Shown piece by piece: positions 1-7,917 of a stretch of DNA of 13,420 bases. The DNA comes from Clostridia bacterium (GTDB lineage Bacteria; Bacillota; Clostridia; Oscillospirales; Acutalibacteraceae): the NCBI GenBank assembly GCA_900768035.1, contig CAAGBH010000072.1, positions 1 to 13,420 on the forward strand, written 5' to 3'. Position numbers and translations under genes: made by a program. Every line of letters starts with the position of its first letter. Position 1 is the stretch's first letter. Under the pieces are notes generated by a model. That model was not told the origin of the DNA. It saw only the letters and a program-made list of their open reading frames with translations, and searched no databases.

Positions 1-549
1 AATAGCACGGGTTATAGCTTGTCTTATCCACCAAGTAGCATAGGTTGAAAATTTAAAACCTTTTGTGTGGTCAAATTTATCAACCGCTTTAATAAGACCT
101 ACGTTACCCTCTTGAATAAGGTCGAGGAAATACATTCCTCTGCCGACATATTTTTTAGCAATACTAACAACAAGACGTAAGTTCGCCTCGGTAAGTCTTT
201 GCTTTGCATATTGATTTCCCTCGCTGATTTTAACCGCAAGTTCAATTTCTTCTTCGGAAGACAAAAGCGGAACTCTGCCTATTTCACGCAGATAAACTTT
301 AACCGGGTCGTCTAAAGAGATATTGTCAAGATTAACATCATCAGAAATCTGCTCAACATCAACTTCTTTGAGTTCATCCTCTGTCGGTTCTTCGTCAAAA
401 TCAAGGTCAAGCGTTGGAGGTTCGGTAAAAAGTTCTTCCAAATCTTCGGGCGCATTTTCGATATCATCAAGACTTGATTCTCTTTCCTCTAAATTTTCCT
501 TTTCAAAATCTTTTTCGATATTCTTTTCTTTGTCTTTTGTGTTAGCCAT
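1..549 (-). CDS. rpoD: RNA polymerase primary sigma factor RpoD/SigA (N-terminal part; runs off the window)
   Basis: This is the housekeeping sigma factor, which directs RNA polymerase to -35/-10 promoters. The 183 codons present begin with about 78 strongly acidic residues. Region 1.2 follows ([12 protein letters not shown], about 80-91), then regions 2.1-2.4, with [20 protein letters not shown] at about 122-141 and the diagnostic [16 protein letters not shown] at 168-183. Regions 3 and 4 lie beyond the left edge. The start is an ATG two bases after the dnaG stop. No in-frame start lies between it and an upstream stop at 574-576, and a weak AAGGGA site lies inside the dnaG 3' end, so translation is probably coupled to dnaG. 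Oddity: the N-terminus lacks the region 1.1 motif seen in Bacillus subtilis SigA. The family assignment is very secure. Confidence 0.97.
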   Translation of the reverse strand, partial: MANTKDKEKNIEKDFEKENLEERESSLDDIENAPEDLEELFTEPPTLDLDFDEEPTEDELKEVDVEQISDDVNLDNISLDDPVKVYLREIGRVPLLSSEEEIELAVKISEGNQYAKQRLTEANLRLVVSIAKKYVGRGMYFLDLIQEGNVGLIKAVDKFDHTKGFKFSTYATWWIRQAITRAI

Positions 550-551
550 AT

Positions 552-2327
552 TTATCCATTCCCTTTTTGTTTTTTATTTATAATTTCCTGCAACTTAGAA
601 GCCCAATCCTCAACCGACTGTTCTTCATCTTGCGGTAAGTTTATTCGTATATTCTCTTCTAATATTACCTTTATGCAATCTTTTAATACAGTTTTTGCGT
701 TATTTCCCGCTTTATCGCTGTTTTGAAGCGATACTAAATACCCCACTTCGCTCGGCAAGAGTTTTTGAGCAAAGACCGAAATATCAAGCGTGTGCGACAA
801 ATCAAGCGTTTCGATTATTATTTCATAAATTCGCCTGTTCAAAGAAGTTACCATCTTATCGGGCGGTAAATCTTCTTTGGCAATACTGTAAAAATCAGGG
901 TGTTGCAAAAGGACGGCAATCAGCGTTTCCTCTGCCGATACACCTTTTACCGACTTTCGCCGTTCAGGATTGATATCATCTTTAGTATACTTAGGTCTTA
1001 TAATATCATTTATTTCCTGACGTTGTTTTGAACGGGTGTGCTTTTTCCGCAAATCTTCAACTCTTGAAGTCAATGCGGTGCGTGACACACCGTATTTATC
1101 ACAAAGTCTGCCGATATAAATATCCCTTGCCATAACATCATCTGTTGCAGATAAAATTTCCGCCGCAAGTGACAGATACTTAAGTTTGCCGTCGTCGGTG
1201 TCAAGCAAAAGCCCGTTTGAAGCCATAAGCAACTTATATTCAATGTCACTTACCGCACCCTCAATCAAAGCCCTAAGCCTGTCCGCACCGTTTTTCTTGA
1301 TAAACTCATCAGGGTCTTTTCCGTCAGGTATCGTAACCACCCTTACCGAAAGCCCCGAATTTTCAAGCATCTGGGATGCTCGCCGTATCGCCTTTTGGCC
1401 TGCCGCATCGGCATCAAGCATTAATATAATTTCTTTGGTATACCTTGCAATCAGATTAACCTGTTCCGATGTGAAAGCCGTTCCCAACGGTGCTACGGCA
1501 TTTTCAAAGCCTGCTTGGTGGAGCGATATAACATCCATATTCCCTTCAACTAAAATCATCCGCTCACTGCAATGATTTTTAGCATAATTTATACCGAATA
1601 AATTTTCACTCTTTTTATAAACGGGGGTATCCGAAGTATTAACATACTTTCCGCCTGCCTTATCGTCTCCGGGCATCGCTCTGCCACTAAAACCGATAAC
1701 ATTACCACGAATATTTATAATCGGGAACATTACCCTTTTTCTGAAACGGTCATAATAACTTCCACGCTGACTTTTACCGATAACATTAGCCGTCATCATA
1801 TCAGAAATGGAAAAGCCTTTTTCTTTAAGGTGGTTTATAAGGCTATCCCAACTGTCAGGCGCAGCGCCAAGACCGAAACGTTTTATAGTTTTAAGTGAAA
1901 GCCCACGTCCCAAAAGATAATCGAGCGCCCATTTTCCGTTTTCACTCATTAAATGCTGATGGAAAAACTTTGCGGTTTCACGGTTAATATCATAAACCGT
2001 ATTTTTAACCCTCGTCATAGAATTATCATAACTGTCCTGAGAGATAGTTATGCCGCTTCTTTCGGCGAGAAGTTTTACCGATTCAATATAATCAAGATTT
2101 TCAATAAGACCTGTGAAAGTAAACACATCACCGCCGACACCGCAACCAAAACAGTAAAACGAGCCGTTTTCCGGATAAACAGTAAAGGACGGAGTTTTTT
2201 CACTGTGGAACGGACAAAGACCCACAAGGTTTTTACCACGCCTTTTTAAAACAACATACTGTGAAATTGCCGTTTCAATATCATTTCGGTATTTAATTTC
2301 GTTTATAACCTCTTCGGGTATTGCCAT
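552..2327 (-). CDS. dnaG: DNA primase DnaG
   Basis: This primase synthesises the short RNA primers for lagging-strand replication with the replicative helicase. The 591 residues are a normal length for Firmicutes. The N-terminal CHC2 zinc-binding domain shows C38, H41, C59 and C62 (CPFH and CFGC). A primase core containing a Toprim fold follows, with an EGNMD acidic motif near residue 260 and [10 protein letters not shown] near 303-312, the metal-binding acidic cluster. The C-terminal 150 residues would be the helicase-interaction domain. The ATG is preceded by AAGGTGG at 2335-2341 with a 7-base spacer. It starts 24 bases after the dgt stop and ends 2 bases before rpoD, the classic dgt-dnaG-rpoD order. 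No promoter or terminator was seen inside the group, so one transcript is likely. Confidence 0.98.
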   Translation of the reverse strand: MAIPEEVINEIKYRNDIETAISQYVVLKRRGKNLVGLCPFHSEKTPSFTVYPENGSFYCFGCGVGGDVFTFTGLIENLDYIESVKLLAERSGITISQDSYDNSMTRVKNTVYDINRETAKFFHQHLMSENGKWALDYLLGRGLSLKTIKRFGLGAAPDSWDSLINHLKEKGFSISDMMTANVIGKSQRGSYYDRFRKRVMFPIINIRGNVIGFSGRAMPGDDKAGGKYVNTSDTPVYKKSENLFGINYAKNHCSERMILVEGNMDVISLHQAGFENAVAPLGTAFTSEQVNLIARYTKEIILMLDADAAGQKAIRRASQMLENSGLSVRVVTIPDGKDPDEFIKKNGADRLRALIEGAVSDIEYKLLMASNGLLLDTDDGKLKYLSLAAEILSATDDVMARDIYIGRLCDKYGVSRTALTSRVEDLRKKHTRSKQRQEINDIIRPKYTKDDINPERRKSVKGVSAEETLIAVLLQHPDFYSIAKEDLPPDKMVTSLNRRIYEIIIETLDLSHTLDISVFAQKLLPSEVGYLVSLQNSDKAGNNAKTVLKDCIKVILEENIRINLPQDEEQSVEDWASKLQEIINKKQKGNG

Positions 2328-2351
2328 TATTCCACCACCTTATTTAAAAAA

Positions 2352-3350
2352 TCAAATTGTCCACGATTTAGGGATATAAATATCAGAATAAACCGATATG
2401 GCATAATGGTCGGTCATACCGGCAATATAATCGGTAATTGCACGGTGCAGCCCCTCATTATTCATAACTTCTATATATTCGCCCGAAAGTTTTTCGGGGT
2501 TTTTGCAATAATATTGGAACAGCCCCTCAATTATGCCCGAAACCTTTGTTTCTTCTGACTTAGCAACAGGGTTTTTATAAACTGCATCGAATAAAAATTC
2601 GTGCAACATATTATAGTATTTCTCGGTTTTTTCATCCATCACGATATCCCCGTCGCTGTTATTGACAATGGAATTAACCAAGGTGCTTATACGCTCGCTT
2701 TTAGTGTTTCCTAAATTTTCCACGATATCTTTAGGCAAAATATCTTTTGAAATAACACCCGCACGTATAGCATCGTCAATATCGTGATTTATATAAGCAA
2801 TGCGGTCGGCATAACGGACCACTTTGCCCTCAAGCGTTTTAGCAAACTCACCTTTTGTGTGGCATTTTATACCGTCTAAAACTTCGTATGTAAGGTTAAG
2901 ACCTTTTCCGCCTTTTTCAAGTTTTTCGCAAACACGCACGCTCTGTTCATAATGGGTAAACCCAAAAGAAACCAATCCGTCAAGCGCACGTTCACCAGCA
3001 TGGCCGAAAGGCGTATGCCCTAAATCGTGACCTAATGCAATAGCCTCGGTTAAATCTTCATTAAGCCTTAGCGCACGGGATATAGTCCTCGCAATCTGGG
3101 ATACTTCCAAAGTATGTGTAAGTCTTGTTCTATAATGGTCAGATTCAGGAGATAAAAACACCTGCGTTTTATGTTTTAACCGCCTGAATGCTTTTGAGTG
3201 AATAATGCGGTCACGGTCTCGTTGAAAATCCGTCCTTAAAGGGCATTTTTCTTCATTTATTTTTCTTCCTAAAGAATCAACACAAAGTTTAGCATTATTA
3301 GAAAGTATTAATTTTTCGTTATTTTCAGTTATGATTCTCGGCAATTCCAC
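2352..3350 (-). CDS. dgt: dGTPase-like HD-domain deoxynucleoside triphosphate triphosphohydrolase
   Basis: Members of this family cleave dNTPs, classically dGTP, to the nucleoside and tripolyphosphate, and so help set dNTP pools. The 332 residues match the shorter Firmicutes form. Family sequence includes FQRDRDRIIHSKAFRRLKHK (about 42-61) and RTRLTHTLEV with H79. The HD doublet H108-D109 lies in LGHDLGHTPFGHAGERALD, and a distal Asp lies in RYADRIAYINHD (about D182). Together these form the metal-binding HD site. The start is GTG at 3350, chosen because GAGGGGG at 3359-3365 sits 8 bases upstream and no in-frame ATG fits. It lies 52 bases after the yigZ-like gene and 24 before dnaG. Substrate preference (dGTP or several dNTPs) cannot be read from the sequence. 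Confidence 0.93.
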   Translation of the reverse strand: MELPRIITENNEKLILSNNAKLCVDSLGRKINEEKCPLRTDFQRDRDRIIHSKAFRRLKHKTQVFLSPESDHYRTRLTHTLEVSQIARTISRALRLNEDLTEAIALGHDLGHTPFGHAGERALDGLVSFGFTHYEQSVRVCEKLEKGGKGLNLTYEVLDGIKCHTKGEFAKTLEGKVVRYADRIAYINHDIDDAIRAGVISKDILPKDIVENLGNTKSERISTLVNSIVNNSDGDIVMDEKTEKYYNMLHEFLFDAVYKNPVAKSEETKVSGIIEGLFQYYCKNPEKLSGEYIEVMNNEGLHRAITDYIAGMTDHYAISVYSDIYIPKSWTI

Positions 3351-3358
3351 ATTATTCG

Positions 3359-3365
3359 CCCCCTC
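3359..3365 (-). promoter_or_regulatory. Ribosome binding site deciding the GTG start of dgt
   Basis: On the minus strand this reads GAGGGGG, 8 bases before the GTG at 3350. An out-of-frame ATG at 3350-3352 overlaps the GTG and must not be taken as the start. Confidence 0.75.
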
Positions 3366-3402
3366 ATATTATATATTAGCAAAAAAATTTAAAATTCCTT
3401 TT

Positions 3403-4029
3403 TTATTTTTTAAAAGGTATCAATTTTTTCTCAATTTCTTTCATTTTAAGCCTTGCTTTAAATATTTCGGACAGTTTTTTTGAAAAATCATCAATAAATT
3501 CACTCTTTATTGAGAACTTAACCTCAACTCTATCTGTGAAATCGGTATTATCAATACTTCCGTCATAAGAGGAAATTAAATTAACAAGTCTCGTATGGTC
3601 GGCATAGTCACACACAATAGAAAAAAGCGTACTTTCTATCATTGAATAAACCTCGGATTTTTGCAAACAGTCCTGAACCGATTTTGAATAGGCTCTAACA
3701 AGTCCGCCCGTACCTAAAAGCACACCGCCGAAATATCTCGTCACAACAACCGCAATATCGGTTATCCCTGAGCCGTTTATAACATCAAGCATAGGTTTGC
3801 CCGCCGTACCGTGAGGTTCGCCGTCATCTGAAAAACGGCAAAGAGTTCCTCCGTTTACCGAGTATGCAAAAACATTATGTCTCGCATCCCAATATTTAGA
3901 GCGCATCTCATCTAAAAAAGCGGCGGCTTGTTCTTCGGTTTCGCAATGGCGAAGTGTAGCAATAAAGCGTGAACGCTTTTCAACATATTCGCTTACCGTC
4001 TCGTCAAATACCGTAAGATATTCTTTCAA
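3403..4029 (-). CDS. YigZ/IMPACT family protein
   Basis: This belongs to the YigZ/YvyE (UPF0029, IMPACT N-terminal) family. It is widespread, and its biochemical role in bacteria is not settled; RNA or ribosome-associated roles have been proposed from relatives. The 208 residues are typical. Family signatures are RFSDDGEPHGTAGKPML at about 65-81 and VVVTRYFGGVLLGTGGLVRA at about 94-113. The C-terminal 70 residues fit the small ferredoxin-like YigZ C-terminal domain. The start is TTG at 4029, supported by AAGGGGG 7 bases upstream; the next Met is at residue 42, inside the conserved domain. The gene follows rpmE, but the rpmE terminator hairpin sits directly before its ribosome binding site. 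No separate promoter was recognised, so expression may depend on read-through. Confidence 0.92.
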   Translation of the reverse strand: MKEYLTVFDETVSEYVEKRSRFIATLRHCETEEQAAAFLDEMRSKYWDARHNVFAYSVNGGTLCRFSDDGEPHGTAGKPMLDVINGSGITDIAVVVTRYFGGVLLGTGGLVRAYSKSVQDCLQKSEVYSMIESTLFSIVCDYADHTRLVNLISSYDGSIDNTDFTDRVEVKFSIKSEFIDDFSKKLSEIFKARLKMKEIEKKLIPFKK

Positions 4030-4036
4030 AAAAACA

Positions 4037-4043
4037 CCCCCTT
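4037..4043 (-). promoter_or_regulatory. Ribosome binding site deciding the TTG start of the yigZ-like gene
   Basis: The minus strand reads AAGGGGG 7 bases before TTG at 4029. It begins only a few bases beyond the U-tract of the upstream terminator hairpin. Confidence 0.75.
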
Positions 4044-4046
4044 ATT

Positions 4047-4084
4047 TAAAAAAATCCGCAACTGCCTTTTGGCGCTGCGGATTT
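4047..4084 (-). terminator. Intrinsic terminator after rpmE, abutting the yigZ-like ribosome binding site
   Basis: On the minus strand a perfect 9-bp stem, AAATCCGCA paired with TGCGGATTT (4052-4060 with 4076-4084), encloses a nested GCC-AAAA-GGC hairpin and ends in a run of seven T. It lies 10 bases after the rpmE stop codon. The yigZ-like ribosome binding site starts immediately after the T run, so this may act as an attenuating terminator with controlled read-through. Confidence 0.8.
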
Positions 4085-4093
4085 AAAGGTAAA

Positions 4094-4297
4094 TTATTTT
4101 GCAATATTGAAACGCTTATTAAATCTGTCAACACGTCCACCGGTGTCAACCAATTTTTGCTTACCGGTAAAAAACGGATGACACTTAGAGCAAATATCCA
4201 AACGAATATCCTTCTTTGTAGAGCGTGTTTCAAACTCAGCACCACAAGCGCACTTAACTGTTACCTTTTCATACTCAGGATGAATTCCTTCCTTCAT
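4094..4297 (-). CDS. rpmE: 50S ribosomal protein L31 (zinc-binding C+ form)
   Basis: L31 is a small protein of the large ribosomal subunit that bridges to the 30S head. The 67-residue product begins [12 protein letters not shown]. It carries the zinc-binding cysteines of the C+ form (C16, C18, C36, C39, in CAC and CSKC) and the family C-terminal signature [20 protein letters not shown]. The open frame continues upstream to 4360, but that extension is not L31-like. The ribosome binding site AAAGGAG lies just before two adjacent ATGs. I chose the second (4297) because L31 proteins usually begin MKEGIHP; the first (4300) would add one Met. The gene has its own promoter and terminator. The C+ form implies zinc-replete expression; a zinc-free paralogue, if any, is outside the window. 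Confidence 0.96.
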   Translation of the reverse strand: MKEGIHPEYEKVTVKCACGAEFETRSTKKDIRLDICSKCHPFFTGKQKLVDTGGRVDRFNKRFNIAK

Positions 4298-4331
4298 CAT
4301 TGTCACTCCTTTCAATCTCGATAGCCAAATA

Positions 4332-4360
4332 ATAATATCACAAATGAAACCAAAATGCAA
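4332..4360 (-). promoter_or_regulatory. Predicted sigma-A promoter for rpmE
   Basis: On the minus strand, TTGCAT (4355-4360) and TATTAT (4332-4337) are separated by 17 bases. A TG one base upstream of the -10 gives an extended -10 element. The start of transcription would fall near 4325, leaving a leader of about 27 bases. The -35 overlaps a small AAAATGC/GCATTTT inverted repeat just upstream of the spoIIR stop. Confidence 0.6.
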
Positions 4361-4367
4361 GCATTTT

Positions 4368-4967
4368 TTATTTATTTACAAATTTTTTTATTTTTTCATA
4401 TATTTCTACAGTTTTAAACCGCATAATATATTGATTTGAATGGGTCGCCACATCGGCAGATTCCGCCGAAACACTATCGGTTAATTCACCCTTTGATGCA
4501 GCAGGGATACAGACAGTCGGAAAAATGACACACCACCAGTTTTTGCCCTTGCTTTCACCTAAATTTATTATCAGCGAGCGGTAATTTCCTGCCGGCAGAG
4601 TAAAATCATCATAATGCCTCGTTTCAAAATAACTGTCCCCTAAATATGCATTAGCCTTATAGTCGAATCCGTTTTCTTCAATCACACTATTGGCTATGCT
4701 TTCAAACGGTGCGAGTGAATTTTTTGCCTTTTCCTCGGCAACCGACAAATCGGTTATTCCTAAGAACATATCCCCCGTCTGTGCGAGAATTTCATCCCTT
4801 ATTTTCAGTTTTAATTCTTGGTCGGCCACCGAATCTGAATTTGCAATAATATGTAGCCTTAAAACATTATGCCTTAAATCATCACATAAAACATTAAAAT
4901 GCGACATAGATAAAAGTATAGCACAAATTAGTCCAAACAGTACCGAAAGTTGTATTCTCTTTTTCAA
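4368..4967 (-). CDS. spoIIR: Stage II sporulation protein R
   Basis: SpoIIR is made in the forespore, crosses the septum and activates the SpoIIGA protease, which processes pro-sigma-E in the mother cell. The 199-residue product has an N-terminal hydrophobic signal/anchor (about 6-22). The family core [20 protein letters not shown] (35-54) is followed by KIRDEIL, the [24 protein letters not shown] segment (about 108-131, GDSYF and LPAGNY visible), and [13 protein letters not shown] (141-153). This is somewhat shorter than the B. subtilis protein, but all core motifs are present. The start is TTG at 4967, preceded by TAAGGAG at 8 bases. It lies 56 bases after ispE, a neighbourhood common in Clostridia. 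No convincing sigma-F promoter was found, so it may be read from the ispE transcript or from a divergent promoter. Confidence 0.93.
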   Translation of the reverse strand: MKKRIQLSVLFGLICAILLSMSHFNVLCDDLRHNVLRLHIIANSDSVADQELKLKIRDEILAQTGDMFLGITDLSVAEEKAKNSLAPFESIANSVIEENGFDYKANAYLGDSYFETRHYDDFTLPAGNYRSLIINLGESKGKNWWCVIFPTVCIPAASKGELTDSVSAESADVATHSNQYIMRFKTVEIYEKIKKFVNK

Positions 4968-4975
4968 AACAAAAA

Positions 4976-4982
4976 CTCCTTA
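4976..4982 (-). promoter_or_regulatory. Ribosome binding site deciding the TTG start of spoIIR
   Basis: The minus strand reads TAAGGAG 8 bases before TTG at 4967. It overlaps the edge of a small inverted repeat (TCAATATT at 4983-4990 with AATATTGA at 5001-5008). Confidence 0.75.
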
Positions 4983-5023
4983 TCAATATTTTTCAATGAG
5001 AATATTGACAGGAGTTATGCTTT

Positions 5024-5863
5024 TTATTCAAAAATTATTGCTTTTTCTTGCGGTGTAGCAATAAAACAGGTTATGTTTTCATTATTTAATATATCATAAG
5101 CCGACTTTGCTTTTTCATAACTATCAAACAAAGCAAAAAAAGTCGGTCCACTCCCTGTAAGAGAAACTGCCAAGGGCGATAACTCCGAGAGTCTTTGCTT
5201 TAAACTGCTTTCATTCCAAACCGTTTCAAAAGCATTATATAAATTATCGCAAAGTTTTTCAAGGTCGTTACTTTCAATAGCATCAATAACATTCTGTGTG
5301 TTTGGGAACACAGTTTCTTTCTGGTCAATAAGACGGTACATTTCCTTAGTGGACGGTTTTTTATCCGCCTTTGCAAGCAAGACATAACCTTTCTTTAAAG
5401 GCTTGCAATCGGTTAAAATTTCACCAATGCCCTGTGCCCTTTCACATCCACCCTTTATAAAGAACGGAACATCCGCACCGAGTTTCACCGCTATCTCACA
5501 AAGTTTTTCATAAGATAAATCAGTGTTATATAAACTATCAAGTCCCAAAAGCACCGCAGCAGCATCAGCGCTTCCGCCGCCGAGTCCTGCAGAAGTGGGT
5601 ATGTTCTTCGATATTTTTATTTGAACGCCGCTAGAAATACCACATTCCTCAAAAAACAACTTTGCCGCCTTAAAAGCGATATTTTCATTTTGCGGAATGT
5701 CACCTTTATCGCAGATAACCGTAATTTCGTCTGCTTTCTCAATTTCAATTTCATCAAAGAGGTCAACCGAATGCATTACAGTATCTACTAAATGATATCC
5801 GTCTTCCCTCTTGCCGCAAATACCAAGTGAAAAATTAATTTTAGCATTAGCCTTAATTTTCAT
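5024..5863 (-). CDS. ispE: 4-diphosphocytidyl-2-C-methyl-D-erythritol kinase IspE
   Basis: IspE phosphorylates CDP-methylerythritol with ATP in the MEP route to isoprenoids. It is a cytoplasmic GHMP-kinase-fold enzyme. The 279 residues fit the family. Visible motifs are KANAKINFSLGICGKREDGYH at the start (catalytic-type K8, with GKREDGYH), the glycine-rich ATP loop NIPTSAGLGGGSADAAA (88-103), LGADVPFFIKGG (128-139, D131 equivalent to the family's catalytic Asp) and LTGSGPTFFALF near 236-247. The ATG at 5863 is preceded by AAGGA overlapping the stop codon of the polysaccharide deacetylase gene 9 bases upstream. Those two genes are therefore almost certainly cotranscribed, probably from the promoter at 6909. 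Confidence 0.96.
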   Translation of the reverse strand: MKIKANAKINFSLGICGKREDGYHLVDTVMHSVDLFDEIEIEKADEITVICDKGDIPQNENIAFKAAKLFFEECGISSGVQIKISKNIPTSAGLGGGSADAAAVLLGLDSLYNTDLSYEKLCEIAVKLGADVPFFIKGGCERAQGIGEILTDCKPLKKGYVLLAKADKKPSTKEMYRLIDQKETVFPNTQNVIDAIESNDLEKLCDNLYNAFETVWNESSLKQRLSELSPLAVSLTGSGPTFFALFDSYEKAKSAYDILNNENITCFIATPQEKAIIFE

Positions 5864-5872
5864 ATTTAATCC

Positions 5873-6871
5873 TTAATTATTAACTTTATGATGATAGCCG
5901 TAAGTTTTATCTGTTAATACTTCAAATTTATAACCTTGCTTTTTAAGTCCTTCCAGAATATGCGGTAAAGCAGTAACCGTTGTGCCTTTAGCGGCAGTAT
6001 CGTGCATTAAAACACAGATAGATTTTTTACTTTTTGCCTGATTTAAAACGTTATTCACAATTCTCTTATAAGGCACATTATTTCCCGAAGCGTCACCCGA
6101 ATCAACATTCCAGTCAAAATAAGCATAGCCCTTAATTTTGACCTGATTGGTAAGTTTAGTCATAACGCCTTTGCAATAATTTTTGCTAACAGTGTTATCG
6201 CTGCCACCTGGGAAACGCATAACCATCGACCTTACGCCTGTTTGTTTTTCAACTTTTTTGGAAATCGCCTCAAGGTCTTTGAAATAATTAGCGGTATTTT
6301 TATAAATATAACTGTAATCATGTGTATTTGAATGTAAACCTATTGCGTGGCCTTCTTTTGCAATTTTTGGCAGATAATTAAGTTTTGCTCTGCCTATAAC
6401 GAAAAATGTTGCCTTAGCATCATATTTTTTTAAAATCTTTAAGATTTTTAATGTGTTATCCGACGGACCGTCATCAAAAGTAAGGTAACAAGTTTTAGTT
6501 GGGGTAGGATAAACAGACTGAGGTGAATTTTGCGTAGCAGTAAGTTTTTCCAACTCAGCCTGTTTTTTAGCGCTCAGTTTTTGAATTTCTTTTTTATAAT
6601 TTTTGTTTTCGTTTTCAAGTCTCTTTTTATCCTTATTGGCTTGCTCAAGATTTTGAGAAAGTTTAGACTTTTCTTCATTAGCCTTTTTAAGTTCTTCTTT
6701 AATCTGTTCAATTTCGGCTTGCGAACTTGTTATTTGCTGATTCATTTCTTTGATAGTCTCATTTTTCTTGGAAACAGTAGAAAAGGCTACCGCCGAAACC
6801 ACAACAGACGCTAACAAGAGACAAGAAACAATATAAAAAAGATTACTTCTGACATAGCGTTTAATCTTCAT
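5873..6871 (-). CDS. Membrane-anchored polysaccharide deacetylase (NodB domain, CE4)
   Basis: This is a cell-surface deacetylase likely acting on peptidoglycan or another N-acetylated polysaccharide. The 332 residues have a short basic N-terminus, one membrane segment (about 11-31), and a Lys/Glu-rich coiled coil (about 36-112). The NodB domain carries all five motifs: TFDDGPS (131-137, D133/D134), HSNTH (180-184), RFPGGS (219-224), DWNVDSGD (253-260) and LMHDT (288-292, H290). The catalytic base and the metal-binding Asp and His residues are present, so it should be active. The ATG has a perfect AGGAGG site at 8 bases. It heads an operon with ispE, and spoIIR lies next. A sporulation role (cortex or septum) is possible but unproven; the substrate cannot be told. 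Confidence 0.9.
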   Translation of the reverse strand: MKIKRYVRSNLFYIVSCLLLASVVVSAVAFSTVSKKNETIKEMNQQITSSQAEIEQIKEELKKANEEKSKLSQNLEQANKDKKRLENENKNYKKEIQKLSAKKQAELEKLTATQNSPQSVYPTPTKTCYLTFDDGPSDNTLKILKILKKYDAKATFFVIGRAKLNYLPKIAKEGHAIGLHSNTHDYSYIYKNTANYFKDLEAISKKVEKQTGVRSMVMRFPGGSDNTVSKNYCKGVMTKLTNQVKIKGYAYFDWNVDSGDASGNNVPYKRIVNNVLNQAKSKKSICVLMHDTAAKGTTVTALPHILEGLKKQGYKFEVLTDKTYGYHHKVNN

Positions 6872-6908
6872 CCCGTTACCCTCCTTTCAAAAATTTCCGC
6901 GCTTTTAC

Positions 6909-6914
6909 ATTATA
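6909..6914 (-). promoter_or_regulatory. Predicted extended -10 promoter for the deacetylase-ispE operon
   Basis: The minus strand reads TGGTATAAT, an extended -10, about 38 bases before the ATG at 6871. A leader of roughly 30 bases with a strong ribosome binding site follows. The -35 at 17 bases (TGTTAA) is poor, so the call rests on the extended -10 alone. Confidence 0.5.
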
Positions 6915-6976
6915 CCATAAAAGAATATAACTTAACATTACAAATTATTACAATTTTTTTGATATTCTTAAAAATA

Positions 6977-7005
6977 TTGAAAAATTCCATTTCAGATGCT
7001 ATAAT
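6977..7005 (+). promoter_or_regulatory. Predicted sigma-A promoter for the degV-family gene
   Basis: TTGAAA (6977-6982) and TATAAT (7000-7005) are separated by 17 bases, with TG one base before the -10. This is close to consensus. Transcription should start near 7012 and the ribosome binding site GGAGGG is at 7027-7032. It is divergent from the deacetylase promoter about 60 bases away. Confidence 0.8.
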
Positions 7006-7038
7006 ATATTAAATCAACAATAAAACGGAGGGCAAATT

Positions 7039-7899
7039 ATGTCTAATAATATTGTAATTTCAAGTGACTCAACAAGTGATTTAAGCGCCCAACTTCGTGA
7101 GCGCTATAATATTTCAACAATTCCGCTTGGAGTCACCCTCGGTGATAAAACTTATTTTGACGGGGTTGATATCACACCTGACGAACTTTATGCTTATCAT
7201 GCAAAAACAGGTGAACTTCCGAAGACCACCGCAGCAAATGTTGGTGACTGCATTGATTATTTCAAACCTTTTGTTGACGAAGGCAAAACTGTTATTCATT
7301 TTTCTTTGAGCAGCGAACTTTCTTCTACATACAATAACACCTGCCTTGCCGCAAGTGAGTTTGAAAATGTTTATGTTATAGATTCAAGAAACCTTTCAAC
7401 CGGTTCTGCCCTTTTGGTTATCGCTGCCGCAGAAATGGCAAACGACGGCTTAAGTGCGGAAGAAATTGTTGAAAAAATAGGTGCTATGATTCCTTGCGTT
7501 GACGCTTCTTTCGTTATTGACAGTCTTGAATACCTCCATAAAGGCGGAAGATGCTCTGCTCTTGCAATGCTCGGTGCAAATGTTTTAAAACTTAAACCCT
7601 GTATTGAAGTTAAAAACGGCAAAATGGGTGTTGGTAAAAAATACCGTGGAAAATATAGCGAAGTGTTAAAACAGTATGTTAAAGAAAGAATTGACGATCC
7701 TTCTAACATTGATTTAGACCGCATTTTTGTTACACACGCAGGTGTTGACAGCGAAATCGTTGACGAGATAGTATCCCTCGTTAAAGAAACCGCACCGTTT
7801 AAAGAAGTATTTTTAACCCGTGCAGGCTGTACTATTTCTTCACACTGCGGTGCAAACACATTAGGTGTTTTATTCGTTCGCAAATCACCGATTGAATAA
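7039..7899 (+). CDS. DegV family fatty-acid-binding protein
   Basis: DegV proteins bind a long-chain fatty acid between two domains. In Firmicutes related FakB proteins present the lipid to the kinase FakA for phosphorylation and entry into phospholipid synthesis. The 286 residues show the family start IVISSDSTSDL (5-15), the lipid-pocket region KTTAANVGDCIDYF (62-75), HFSLSSELSSTYNN (87-100) and VIDSRNLSTGSALL (113-126). The family segment SLEYLHKGGRCSALAM lies in the second domain. The ATG follows GGAGGG with a 6-base spacer and a near-consensus promoter. No fakA-like gene is in the window. The gene ends before a hairpin terminator shared with convergent pflA. Binding of a fatty acid is family knowledge; the partner kinase is inferred. 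Confidence 0.92.
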   Translation: MSNNIVISSDSTSDLSAQLRERYNISTIPLGVTLGDKTYFDGVDITPDELYAYHAKTGELPKTTAANVGDCIDYFKPFVDEGKTVIHFSLSSELSSTYNNTCLAASEFENVYVIDSRNLSTGSALLVIAAAEMANDGLSAEEIVEKIGAMIPCVDASFVIDSLEYLHKGGRCSALAMLGANVLKLKPCIEVKNGKMGVGKKYRGKYSEVLKQYVKERIDDPSNIDLDRIFVTHAGVDSEIVDEIVSLVKETAPFKEVFLTRAGCTISSHCGANTLGVLFVRKSPIE

Positions 7900-7917
7900 T
7901 CCTGCATAATATATTGT

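Noticed and set aside
3368..3373. Minus-strand TATAAT upstream of dgt as a possible promoter
   Set aside because: There is no acceptable -35 at 16-18 bases, and the start of transcription would fall on the dgt ribosome binding site itself.
4298..4360. N-terminal extension of the rpmE frame to 88 codons
   Set aside because: The extension is not L31-like and contains the rpmE ribosome binding site and predicted -10. The L31 start MKEGIHP is directly preceded by AAAGGAG.
5005..5010. Plus-strand TTGACA near the ispE/spoIIR junction
   Set aside because: No matching -10 at the right distance and no plus-strand gene downstream.
5016..5020. Minus-strand GCATA as a sigma-F -35 for spoIIR
   Set aside because: The sequence 15-16 bases downstream lacks the GG-containing sigma-F -10, so the match is only the five-base -35 word.
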